NCBI GenBank assembly: GCA_023406895.1
Contig: JAEXTV010000028.1
Location: forward strand, 1-64,000
Reading direction: 5' to 3'
Source: Bacillota bacterium
Lineage (GTDB): Bacteria > Bacillota > Clostridia > Christensenellales > SZUA-584
Length of the DNA: 64,000 nucleotides
The stretch's first letter is position 1. The number at the start of each line of letters is the position of its first letter. Below, piece after piece: positions 15,897-24,646 of this stretch. Below the pieces are notes generated by a model. The model ran no database searches and was not told where the DNA came from. It saw only the letters and a list, made by a program, of their open reading frames with translations. The translations under genes and the position numbers were made by a program.

Positions 15897-18800
15897 ATGA
15901 AAAAGATTTTTAAAATCAATCAAAGGCTGGTTAAGGTTGGGTTGTTTGCTGTCGCGTTGATTGCGGTGACGCTGCTGACAATAACGCAGGTGCTGGCGGA
16001 CGTGTTCATTAATCTCGGCAGCGAAAACAAAGTTTACACAAATTCTGCCACAACAGCAAACATTAATTTGAGTGGTGTTGTGGAGGAAAATGCTGCATTC
16101 TTCACAAAGAATGGTGATACTTATTCGTATAGTACATACACAGAACTTGATCCTGGAGCTTCCAATCTTGTAATCCACGGGTCTTGGACGGCATATCAAC
16201 CGAAAGTTTATTATGTCGCATTCACCGATTATACAAGGGATGATCTCGAATATCTTGATGACCTGAGCGGTACGGATGTTGACAGCAATACTGTTACGCT
16301 GGATGTTGGATTGGTTCTGCATAAAATTACGGTTATTTATGATCCCGATGAGCCATTGTTCTCAGTATCGACAACCCCGTCCTCCGGTTGGTCCAAAGAA
16401 CTGATACTGACGGTGAACGCGGCAGATGATCACGAAGATATAGGATATGCATCCGGTCTGCATCCGAATGCTTACAGCTTCGATGACGATTCGTGGACAA
16501 ATGTGAATAGCATAACAGTTGATTCTAATCGAACAGTCAATATAAAAGTACGTGATGCTGTCGGAAATACCAAAGAGTATAACTATCAAATCACCAACCG
16601 CATCGACACACAGCCGCCCTCCTTCACTGTCTCAGCATCACCGGATGTCACAGAGGCAGGCGGCGTTTGGGCAAAATCGGCTACGGTCACCGTTAATGCG
16701 ACAGATAGCCAAGCCGGGATGGCCACTGATGCCTACAGTTTCGACGGCGGCCCATGGACATCAACGGATCACATTACCGTTAATACACAACGCGAAGTCA
16801 GCGTCAGAGTCAGGGATGCTCTCGGTAACATTTCTGATCCTAATACCATTAACATTACGAAAATTGACACAACCGCACCAACCGCCGGTGTAACCATAGC
16901 GCCGGATGTGATCGGCACGGACGGTATCTGGAGCCTATCCGCCGTCATTACAGTCACCGGCGCACAGGATGACCGTGACGATGCGCTTGCAGACGAGCCT
17001 TATAGCTTTGACGGCGGGGCAACCTGGCAGTCAGAAAACACCTTTACTGTCACGCAGAACGGTGATTACACTGTGCTAGTGCGAGATGCCGTCGGAAACA
17101 TATACGATTCCGATAAGCTACATGTCGATCATATCGACAGAACTCCGCCTGTCATCACAATTGACGAATCCACCATCTCGAGAAACTGGGCGACAGGCAC
17201 CGCGACTGTGGAATTCACTGTTTCCGACAACAACGAAGTCGGCTGCAATCTTGCAAATATTACAGGTGACGTCGGTGGCACTGGTTCAGTAACCGTTACC
17301 GACGCCGGATCACCGAATACCTATATTGCCACTGTGACAGGTGATCCTGATGCTTTCGTGCAAAACAAAATTAAACTCTCAGCGGCAGATAAGCTTGGGA
17401 ACTCGACCGATGTGACAAGCACGAATGATATATTAATCGACAACACAAGCCCCGTGATCAGTATCGATGAATCCACCATATCCACTGACTGGAGCGCCTC
17501 GTCCACCTCTTTTGAATTCACAGCCAGCGATACCGGTTCAGACATTGATACAATTACAGGCACCGTCCTCAACGGGCATGTGACTATCACCAATAAAACG
17601 GGTTCCACATACATCGCCACCGTCACAGCAAACAGTGATTCGGAGGTAGAAGCACAGGTCGATTTGATCGTTACAGACAAAGTCAATCATACCGCCACAG
17701 CCACCACCAAAAAAGATGTGAAAGCGGATGCCAAGGCCCCAACTTTTTCCGATCTGACAGTACAGAAGGTCTCCGGCTCGGGAAACTCCGGAGTCGTCAA
17801 AGACGGCGACTTGGTTAAAGTTTCATTCGGGCTCACAGATTCGGGCTCGGGCGTAAACCCCGCGAGCGTTAAGGTCACGATGAACGGCATTGAAAAAACC
17901 GCCAGCATTGTTGATAGCAAGTATACCTGTATTTTCACGGCAGGTACCGATTTTGCCCCCAAGGACGACAGTCTGCTTGATATCAATAAAATCGATTATG
18001 CCGATGCAGTGGGCAACAGCGAAACAACCGCTCATAATACCGACACAGTGATCAAGTATTACTCGGCAATTTCAAAAGGCTTCAGCGATATGAAACTCTG
18101 GTCAAGCAATGCCGATGCCACCGTCGCTAAGAACGGAGATACTGTATTTGTGTCATTCTTCACGACTCACCCGGTGATCGTTGAGAGCGGAACCATTTCT
18201 CAATCTCAAAACAGCAGCATAACATGGCTTAAGCAAAACGATACCGCAAAGAAAACCGGCAGCTATTACTTCGAAGGCAGCTACACGGTTGTTAATGACA
18301 ACGCGTTCGATATGCAAAACATGAAACTCGCACTTACCATCGCTGATGCAGCGGAAAACAGCGTCTTAACAAAAACGCAGGCGGATGCGGCAAACATATT
18401 GTATTACGCACCAATGTCAATCTCCGGCGTTACCATTTCTTCAAACAATTCGCAGGATTCCGCACAGTATGCCAAGAACGCAGACACAGTTTCGGTAACC
18501 TTTGCAACCAACCACGATGTGACTGTATCGGCAGCGTCCATTGCCGGAAAACCTGTGACACTTGCCAAGACAGATGGTATCGGCCTCGTCAAAAATTGGA
18601 CAATGTCATATACTCTTGCCAATGGAGATTTGAATGATCTCTCTGTTGTTCCGTTTACCCTTACAATCAGCGATAAGGCCGGCAACACACCCGTGTCGGT
18701 TAATAACGGAACCACGGGTGTGTTGCATACGCTGCGATATTACGCGCCCATCACGGCATCCACGTCCATAGCCTCCAACTACAAATATACAAATTACGTT

Positions 18801-20084
18801 AAGAACTCGGATACCGTCACGGTTTCGTCAAGAACCAACCACGCAGTCACCATTGCTTCTTCTGCTATCTGCGGCAGAAAAGCGAACAACAGCGGCTCCG
18901 GCAGTACGAGCCTTAAAATGTTTTACCAGATTCCTTCCGGTGAAGACAGTATTGCGGAAGGTGCCGTGAGCCTTAACTACACCGTTACAGACGCCGCCGG
19001 CAATACGCTCACCGTCAATAGAACGAACGACGCGGCCGGCTCATCAGTGACCTATGACAGAACCAATCCCACCGTGAGTGTTGACCCAAGTTCATTGTCC
19101 TTTTCGGCATCCACGCTTACCTATACGGTCACTTTTGAAGATGAGCATTTGTCCGGTCAGGATATTTCCGTGCTGCTGAACGGAAAAGAGCAAATGACCA
19201 GCCGTGACAGGTCTTCCGTATCGGGCACGCGGTACACAAAAACAGTCACTTTGGATACCGATGGCAACTATAAGCTCGAGGCCTCCTTGTTCGACAGGGC
19301 CGGTAATGCATCCGATCCGGATGCCGAGACAAGTGTGACTGTTGATATGACAAAGCCGCAAATCAAGGCTGTTAAGTTAAATACCAGCGCGCCTAAAGCG
19401 TTTAAGTCCGGTTTTCTCGTCAGCGATTACTTCGAGTTTGTTGACGAAAACATTCGCGACATCATTTGCACCGTTTCGGACAGCGATGGGACTCGTGACT
19501 GGGATATCAACGAACCATTAACCGGTGATGGCAAAAAAACAATCAATCTCGTCGTCACAGATATGGCCGATAATTCCTCCACAACCATTACATATGACCT
19601 TTATATTGACGGGACGGCACCCAAGCCGGTTATATTGGATACTCAAAGCCAGACCGCCGTTTCTGCTGACCAACCCGTCACATTCGTATCTGAAATGGAG
19701 CTGTCGATCAGCCTTGAGTCATTGAATACGGGTGATCTGGGCACCGCTGACCATTTCAAAAAGATAGATCTTTTTAAGGGCGGTGAGAGAATGGTTGATA
19801 TTTTAAATACGATTAAGCCTGATGGAAATGGGGTCTATACCTATCACATGAGCGCTTTCGGAGAATACACCTTGGTCTTATCTGCTGCCGACGATGTCGG
19901 AAACGAAACCGGCGATATGGAATATCACTTTTATTTCAATGACAAAAGCATTTTTCAAAAATTTTATGAAAATACGCCTTTGTTTGTGATCGTTGTGTCT
20001 TTGTTGGTCATTGGAATTGCAGCTTTGATAACACTGAGAATTGTAAAGAAAAGCAGAGAAAACAACGCAGCCAACAGCATTTGA
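15897..20084 (+). CDS. Large Ig-like repeat surface protein with C-terminal membrane anchor
   Basis: A 1395-aa protein with a signal peptide (residues ~1-35, ending A-L-A-D-like at T-Q-V-L-A-D) and a membrane segment at ~1362-1383 followed by basic K-K-S-R. Between them are about twelve Ig-like beta domains. Domains beginning near 153, 240 and 328 share P-x-[FG]-x-V-x-x-[ST]-P-x-x and Y-S-F-D-[DG]; those near 416 and 518 share the I-x-I-D-E-S-T-I-S start; those near 725, 840 and 951 share K-N-x-D-T-V. Many end in D-x-x-G-N. The product should be a long wall-spanning fibre anchored in the membrane. Its place between kinase and FHA genes suggests it is the extracellular element of this T7SS, perhaps replacing EsaA. 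Confidence 0.8.
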   Translation: MKKIFKINQRLVKVGLFAVALIAVTLLTITQVLADVFINLGSENKVYTNSATTANINLSGVVEENAAFFTKNGDTYSYSTYTELDPGASNLVIHGSWTAYQPKVYYVAFTDYTRDDLEYLDDLSGTDVDSNTVTLDVGLVLHKITVIYDPDEPLFSVSTTPSSGWSKELILTVNAADDHEDIGYASGLHPNAYSFDDDSWTNVNSITVDSNRTVNIKVRDAVGNTKEYNYQITNRIDTQPPSFTVSASPDVTEAGGVWAKSATVTVNATDSQAGMATDAYSFDGGPWTSTDHITVNTQREVSVRVRDALGNISDPNTINITKIDTTAPTAGVTIAPDVIGTDGIWSLSAVITVTGAQDDRDDALADEPYSFDGGATWQSENTFTVTQNGDYTVLVRDAVGNIYDSDKLHVDHIDRTPPVITIDESTISRNWATGTATVEFTVSDNNEVGCNLANITGDVGGTGSVTVTDAGSPNTYIATVTGDPDAFVQNKIKLSAADKLGNSTDVTSTNDILIDNTSPVISIDESTISTDWSASSTSFEFTASDTGSDIDTITGTVLNGHVTITNKTGSTYIATVTANSDSEVEAQVDLIVTDKVNHTATATTKKDVKADAKAPTFSDLTVQKVSGSGNSGVVKDGDLVKVSFGLTDSGSGVNPASVKVTMNGIEKTASIVDSKYTCIFTAGTDFAPKDDSLLDINKIDYADAVGNSETTAHNTDTVIKYYSAISKGFSDMKLWSSNADATVAKNGDTVFVSFFTTHPVIVESGTISQSQNSSITWLKQNDTAKKTGSYYFEGSYTVVNDNAFDMQNMKLALTIADAAENSVLTKTQADAANILYYAPMSISGVTISSNNSQDSAQYAKNADTVSVTFATNHDVTVSAASIAGKPVTLAKTDGIGLVKNWTMSYTLANGDLNDLSVVPFTLTISDKAGNTPVSVNNGTTGVLHTLRYYAPITASTSIASNYKYTNYVKNSDTVTVSSRTNHAVTIASSAICGRKANNSGSGSTSLKMFYQIPSGEDSIAEGAVSLNYTVTDAAGNTLTVNRTNDAAGSSVTYDRTNPTVSVDPSSLSFSASTLTYTVTFEDEHLSGQDISVLLNGKEQMTSRDRSSVSGTRYTKTVTLDTDGNYKLEASLFDRAGNASDPDAETSVTVDMTKPQIKAVKLNTSAPKAFKSGFLVSDYFEFVDENIRDIICTVSDSDGTRDWDINEPLTGDGKKTINLVVTDMADNSSTTITYDLYIDGTAPKPVILDTQSQTAVSADQPVTFVSEMELSISLESLNTGDLGTADHFKKIDLFKGGERMVDILNTIKPDGNGVYTYHMSAFGEYTLVLSAADDVGNETGDMEYHFYFNDKSIFQKFYENTPLFVIVVSLLVIGIAALITLRIVKKSRENNAANSI

Positions 20085-20104
20085 GAATAGCAAGAGGTAT
20101 ATAG

Positions 20105-21250
20105 ATGTTTCATCAAATGGGAATCAGGGAATACAGAGACCCTCAGAACTTGTCATACATTCTGCCAACACCCGACCTGTTTTATCAAACAGGCTATAAA
20201 GTATTAGTGAGTCAGGAGAAACGCGGGTTTATTCAGTGTGCCAAAACACTTCATAATGGTGATACCAAGCTCCTTTACGATATTTCTCGTTTTAAGTCAC
20301 TTGATTCTCTTCTCTCTGAACTCAAACATGATGCCTTTCTGGGAGTGCTTCGAAATTTAGCAGACGTTGTGATTGAAGTTAAGAATAATGGCTTTATGCA
20401 GTGCGAAAACATTGAAACATCGCTTGATAAAATTTTTATTGACTGTAACAATTACAAAGTCTCTTTGATCTATTTGCCTATCAACACGCTATCCCAGCCC
20501 GATAGTTTTATTGAATTTGAAAACAAACTGAAAAGCAATATCCTTGCAGCGGTGAGCAATTATCCGAATCTTATGAGCTCATTTGTGGGTACATTATGTG
20601 AGTATTTAAGAAGTCCTGTTTCTTCTATTGAACAACTCCGCGAGCTTCTCAATAACGGGTCAGGCCAATCGTCTTCTCTTGGTTCACAGCTATCTTATGG
20701 TTCTGACGACCGCATGTCGTCCGATTACACGATGCGGGAATACAATCGCTCGGCTCACAGTGCGGATACCCTCGAAGGAACAGGGCACTCCCCTGTGATT
20801 TCATCTCAGTCCCCTGCCAAAGCACCGAACCAAAAAAAGGGGCTGTTCTCCGGCTTGTTTGCCTCTAAACAAAACAGCTCGCCAGTCAATTCGGCCACGC
20901 ATGGAAATGACACCGGCGCTACGGAGATCCTAGACGACCTGTTCATGCCAAGCATGATGCTTGTCGGTGTGAAAACGCCTGTCAAAGTTGAAATTGTGAT
21001 CAATAAAGAAGAATTTGTGATTGGCAAGAAGGTTGAATCGGTGGATGGACTGATACAATTCAATAAAGCCATAAGCCGTGTTCATTGTAAAATCACATAT
21101 TCAAGTAAAAAGTATTATATTTCCGATTTGAACAGCTCAAACGGAACATATGTCAATGGGGCCAGAATCGACCCAAGCCGACAGGTTTCCATAGCTCCCG
21201 GCGATAAAATTCGGCTGGCCAACAGTGATTTTATAATTAAATCCATTTAG
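20105..21250 (+). CDS. DUF6382-like/FHA domain protein of the T7SS locus
   Basis: A 381-aa cytoplasmic protein. Residues ~5-185 resemble the DUF6382 domain found before FHA domains in Clostridia, with I-Y-L-P-I-N near 150; the pattern recalls the EssB/YukC pseudokinase fold. A Ser/Lys-rich linker (185-270) contains G-A-T-E-I-L-D-D at 272-279. The C-terminal FHA domain (~300-381) has F-V-I-G-K, S-R-V-H-C and N-S-S-N-G-T-Y-V-N-G, the full phosphothreonine-binding set. It should bind phosphorylated partners of the kinase, possibly its own T-E-I-L site. It may be the functional counterpart of EssB; that is inference. Confidence 0.85.
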   Translation: MFHQMGIREYRDPQNLSYILPTPDLFYQTGYKVLVSQEKRGFIQCAKTLHNGDTKLLYDISRFKSLDSLLSELKHDAFLGVLRNLADVVIEVKNNGFMQCENIETSLDKIFIDCNNYKVSLIYLPINTLSQPDSFIEFENKLKSNILAAVSNYPNLMSSFVGTLCEYLRSPVSSIEQLRELLNNGSGQSSSLGSQLSYGSDDRMSSDYTMREYNRSAHSADTLEGTGHSPVISSQSPAKAPNQKKGLFSGLFASKQNSSPVNSATHGNDTGATEILDDLFMPSMMLVGVKTPVKVEIVINKEEFVIGKKVESVDGLIQFNKAISRVHCKITYSSKKYYISDLNSSNGTYVNGARIDPSRQVSIAPGDKIRLANSDFIIKSI

Positions 21251-21259
21251 CAGGTGCGT

Positions 21260-22003
21260 ATGAAAGACATTTCGATTACGTATTGGGGGCTCACTGACCC
21301 CGGCGTCCTCAATAAAAAAAACGAAGACAGCTACGTCTGCAAAACCAAAAACACTGGCGGCAATGAAATGGGTATTTTTGCGATTGCCGACGGTGTCGGC
21401 GGTTTATTGGACGGAGATATTGCCAGCCGTATAGCCACCAACAATATGTCTTCTTACTGGGATAGCCTGACAACAGACTGCAGGCCTAATGTGATTTCGC
21501 AAACGCTCGTGACTCATATGGAGAAAACAAACTCAGACATCAGAGACCTGTCTAAACTGCAAAAAAAGAAAATGGCAACGACCCTATCATCTCTGTTCAT
21601 TGTCAATAACGCGTGTTTTATCGCTCATATTGGCGACAGCCGCATTTATCGTTTTCGCCGCGGAGTGCTGGGATCCAGCTTTCATCAATTAACCAAAGAC
21701 CATTCTTGCTTAATTAACACCGAAGCCGATGGCAGAGTCTTTCAAAAAAGCGTTCTTACAGAGTGCCTCGGATACAAAGATACGATTCATCCGTATTATT
21801 CATCCTTTCCTCTGTCTCAGGGAGATATTTATTTTTTATGCAGTGACGGCGCATACAAAACCATAACAAACGATAAGCTGAAAGGAATTATAAGCGGGTC
21901 ATCAGATTTGACATCTGTTTGTCATAACATTGTATATCAGGCGAAGGCTAATAATGAGAAAGATAATATTACCGTCATTGCAGTAAAGATCGGCCAAAAG
22001 TAG
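21260..22003 (+). CDS. PP2C-type protein phosphatase (PrpC/Stp-like)
   Basis: A 247-aa protein from the ATG at 21260; a GTG six bases earlier is also possible and the ribosome binding site (CAGG) is weak. PP2C metal-binding motifs are present: N-E-D-S near residue 21, A-D-G-V-G-G near 45-50, H-I-G-D-S-R-I-Y near 125-132, C-S-D-G near 196-199 and K-D-N-I-T-V at the end. It removes phosphate from Ser/Thr residues and should oppose the kinase at 13495-15555. It is the last gene of the rightward operon and converges with the Hsp70-like block. Confidence 0.92.
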   Translation: MKDISITYWGLTDPGVLNKKNEDSYVCKTKNTGGNEMGIFAIADGVGGLLDGDIASRIATNNMSSYWDSLTTDCRPNVISQTLVTHMEKTNSDIRDLSKLQKKKMATTLSSLFIVNNACFIAHIGDSRIYRFRRGVLGSSFHQLTKDHSCLINTEADGRVFQKSVLTECLGYKDTIHPYYSSFPLSQGDIYFLCSDGAYKTITNDKLKGIISGSSDLTSVCHNIVYQAKANNEKDNITVIAVKIGQK

Positions 22004-22293
22004 CATTGAAAACCGCATCTCAATAGTCAAGCGTCTCTTTCATATTTTAAGCCATTTGTTTCATGACCACTTGTGCAACAGACTTATATTGGCTCGTTAA
22101 ATTAATCGATTAGCGCCTTGACGATCACTCTTTGTCATTCGCTTTGCTCACGGCTTTAAGCTGAAGCATTTTTGATTCATACCAGCATCGCAGGTGGATT
22201 ATTACTCGCAAGGTACATAAAAATACGTTAACGCGTTATATAAAACCATATGGCTTTGCCTACGTTATGCCATTTCAACGCTGCCGGCAGTCA

Positions 22294-24090
22294 TTATATG
22301 TATTGCCGCAGGATCATCTCAAACGAGGTCGCCCCTGCTTCATTTTCAAACCCAAACAGATAGTCAGTGTGTTTCCCTATAACTTTAACACCTCTTTTGT
22401 TATTGGGTATCTTTGCTATACCTTTTACAATGGCGACTTGCGGAATCAGCATGGCCGCTGCACCGCCAGCCGTTTCGGTTCGAAATGGCTGGCGTTCTAC
22501 CCTGAAAATTTCATTCGTTACCAACACAAACTCTTTAGCGCCCGAGTAAGCCCAATGATCTTTGCTTACATAAAAAGTGAGTTTATCTGGTGTCATAATT
22601 AGTTGACCTTTTAGCGCAAACTTTAGAGCCTGTGTTGTCAACTTTGCATCACACGAAAACACGATATTGCTAACGTTCTGCTCTGCTCTTTTTTCCTCGT
22701 CGCTTAGTTTTCGCTCCTCTTCTTTCCATCCATCTTTTTTAATTATATTCTTTGGATCTTCCTGCGCCTGTTGTCTTTGCTGTAATCTCGTGCCACAGCG
22801 CAAGCAATAATTTGTGCCGATTGGGTTTTCATGTCCACATTGCAGGCAAAAACCCCAAGGATAGACAACTTGATTGTTTGGAATGACAGTCTCTTGTATC
22901 TTTCGCTCTTTTTCCAGCTTGAGCCGTTTCTCATCCTCTTCTTTTTTCTGTTCTTCTTGTCTCCGTCTTTCCTCTTCAATTCTCTTCTGCTCATCTTCCG
23001 CCAACTTGCGCATAAAAATAGACATTACCACAGCGCCCTCGCACACCGCGAGCTCCGGATCGACATCCTTTAAAGGTTGTTTTCCCAGCTCATGCGAGAG
23101 CATATCGCCGACCAGCGGCGTCCGGCTTGCGCCGCCCACCAGCAGCACCTTGTTCACATCAGCTGTTTTTAAATTCGCCGATTGAAGTATCGCACGAACA
23201 CAGTTTATCGTATCATCTATCAGCGGGGCTATCATTTCGTTGTAACGGTTTCTTTCCAGCGTATACTCCACAGCATCGTATCCCACTGAAATGATATCCG
23301 AAAAAACACTTGAACTGCTTAAATGATGCTTCGCTTTAACCGCCAGCTCAACAACCATTGTGACAAACCGGCTGTGGTTCACCGGGTTCGCTTTGATAGG
23401 CCCGATTTTCTCCTCTCCGATTTGTGCCATAATGTCATCGACTATCATCCTGTCAAAGTCGGCACCACCAAGCCTTGGGTTGCCCATCGGCTGCGCAAGC
23501 GGCTCAAACTTTCCGTCTTTCACGCAAATCAGCGCAACGTCAAACGTGCCGCCGCCAAGGTCGTATACCAGCAGCTTATCACCTTCACTGATCTTTCCTG
23601 CATTAAGATAACAGTACGCCGCTGCGCTTGGCTCGTCGAGCATTTTAATATCCAAAAGCCCCGCCCTTTTTGCGGCACTCTCAATGAGCTTCTTTTTGTT
23701 TTCGTTGAACATAGCAGGGAAAGTGATCGTCGCACCGCTCACACTTTCTTGCGTATAATCCTCTACGCACCTTTTGATATAGATGAAGAATTCCTTATAG
23801 AGGTCTTCGGGCAAATACGGTTTTCCGCCAAGCAGGTAAGGAGCCAGCTGGCCGAGGTCACGCTTAAATTCGTTCTTAAAATTCTGCGGAGCACGCATAC
23901 GGCTGGCGGTAGCGGCTTGTCCCAACAGCAGATTGCCATCCGTTTCCGCAAACACGGCAGAGGGCAGCGAATATGAATCGCCAAAGACGCTTGTCCCCGT
24001 CGCAATCTTCACTCTTTCAGGCTGGCCTTTTTCATTCAAAATGCTTACACTTGAATAGCTAGTACCGATGTCGATGCCGATGTGTAACAC
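22294..24090 (-). CDS. Hsp70-like ATPase with zinc ribbon and PH-like C-terminus
   Basis: A 598-aa protein; GTG start behind AAGGAG. Residues 1-355 are an Hsp70/actin-fold nucleotide-binding domain: H-I-G-I-D-I-G-T-S (phosphate 1), V-Y-D-L-G-G-G-T-F-D near 180 (phosphate 2) and G-G-A-S-R-T-P-L-V near 320 (adenosine). The DnaK substrate-binding domain is absent. Instead come a Glu/Lys/Arg-rich coiled coil (~360-405), a zinc ribbon with two C-x2-C pairs (C-L-Q-C-G and C-L-R-C-G, ~413-432) and a C-terminal beta-rich domain (~475-598) like a bacterial PH/GRAM domain. It is the last gene of the leftward block. Its central DNA is nearly identical to that of the copy at 26381-27943. Confidence 0.88.
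   Translation of the reverse strand: MLHIGIDIGTSYSSVSILNEKGQPERVKIATGTSVFGDSYSLPSAVFAETDGNLLLGQAATASRMRAPQNFKNEFKRDLGQLAPYLLGGKPYLPEDLYKEFFIYIKRCVEDYTQESVSGATITFPAMFNENKKKLIESAAKRAGLLDIKMLDEPSAAAYCYLNAGKISEGDKLLVYDLGGGTFDVALICVKDGKFEPLAQPMGNPRLGGADFDRMIVDDIMAQIGEEKIGPIKANPVNHSRFVTMVVELAVKAKHHLSSSSVFSDIISVGYDAVEYTLERNRYNEMIAPLIDDTINCVRAILQSANLKTADVNKVLLVGGASRTPLVGDMLSHELGKQPLKDVDPELAVCEGAVVMSIFMRKLAEDEQKRIEEERRRQEEQKKEEDEKRLKLEKERKIQETVIPNNQVVYPWGFCLQCGHENPIGTNYCLRCGTRLQQRQQAQEDPKNIIKKDGWKEEERKLSDEEKRAEQNVSNIVFSCDAKLTTQALKFALKGQLIMTPDKLTFYVSKDHWAYSGAKEFVLVTNEIFRVERQPFRTETAGGAAAMLIPQVAIVKGIAKIPNNKRGVKVIGKHTDYLFGFENEAGATSFEMILRQYI
23432..23935 (-). repeat. Near-identical Hsp70-domain DNA shared with 27285-27788
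   Basis: Aligned by eye, this ~500-bp tract differs from 27285-27788 at only about a dozen positions, mostly synonymous. Outside the tract the two genes diverge clearly, and the other two Hsp70-like genes are less similar throughout. This suggests a recent duplication or gene conversion between the first and third copies. Confidence 0.8.
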
Positions 24091-24160
24091 ATTCAGTCTC
24101 CTTCTTCGTCATTCATAAATACTGTACCACCAATCAATAATAAACACATTCCGCCAGCAG

Positions 24161-24613
24161 TTAATGACTATTGCCTTCAACTTGATCGACAGCCGTCTGC
24201 GGTGAAACATTGCCGTATAATACAGCGTTAATCCCAGCAATATACTTGTCCAGCAGATCAGCAGGCATATCAATAATCGATTCAACCGCATCCATAGGCG
24301 GATCACTTTCTCCACAATAAGCAGATGAGCGAGCACGGAGTTCACCATCTGCAAAGTCCATCTCGAGGGTACAATATTTTAATCCGTAATTGGCTCGTGT
24401 CAAATACTCCGATACCTGCATTCTTTGTTTTTCCGGAGCATTAATAGGTGCAGTGGCATAACATACGTATCCTTCTGAGTATACAAGGATAAGCACGCTT
24501 ATTGATGAGAGGTTATTGCCACGCAAGCCATAGCGAAAACGGTCGCCTTCCCTTTCATAATGATACCCTTGGCTGACTAAATAGCTTTCTACAACATGAA
24601 TAAGATTGGCCAT
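24161..24613 (-). CDS. YbjN-like (type III secretion chaperone-fold) protein
   Basis: A 150-aa protein, GGAGG before the ATG. It has the layout of the YbjN/CesT-like fold: an N-terminal helix H-V-V-E-S-Y-L-V-S-Q-G-Y, a curved sheet (R-F-R-Y-G-L, V-L-I-L-V-Y, V-C-Y-A-T-A-P-I), a helix Q-V-S-E-Y-L-T-R-A-N, a strand pair (Y-C-T-L-E-M-D, E-L-R-A-R-S) and a final helix in which an aliphatic M-D-A-V-E-S-I-I-D-M leads. Proteins of this fold often act as dedicated chaperones or adaptors. It lies between two Hsp70-like genes and could be a client adaptor; that is inference. Confidence 0.7.
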   Translation of the reverse strand: MANLIHVVESYLVSQGYHYEREGDRFRYGLRGNNLSSISVLILVYSEGYVCYATAPINAPEKQRMQVSEYLTRANYGLKYCTLEMDFADGELRARSSAYCGESDPPMDAVESIIDMPADLLDKYIAGINAVLYGNVSPQTAVDQVEGNSH

Positions 24614-24646
24614 CGTTTAAAACCTCCAAAAATAATTACTGATTCA

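Noticed and set aside
23323..23976. 217-codon plus-strand frame inside an Hsp70-like gene
   Set aside because: It recurs opposite the paralogues because they share DNA, and has no ribosome binding site or family match.
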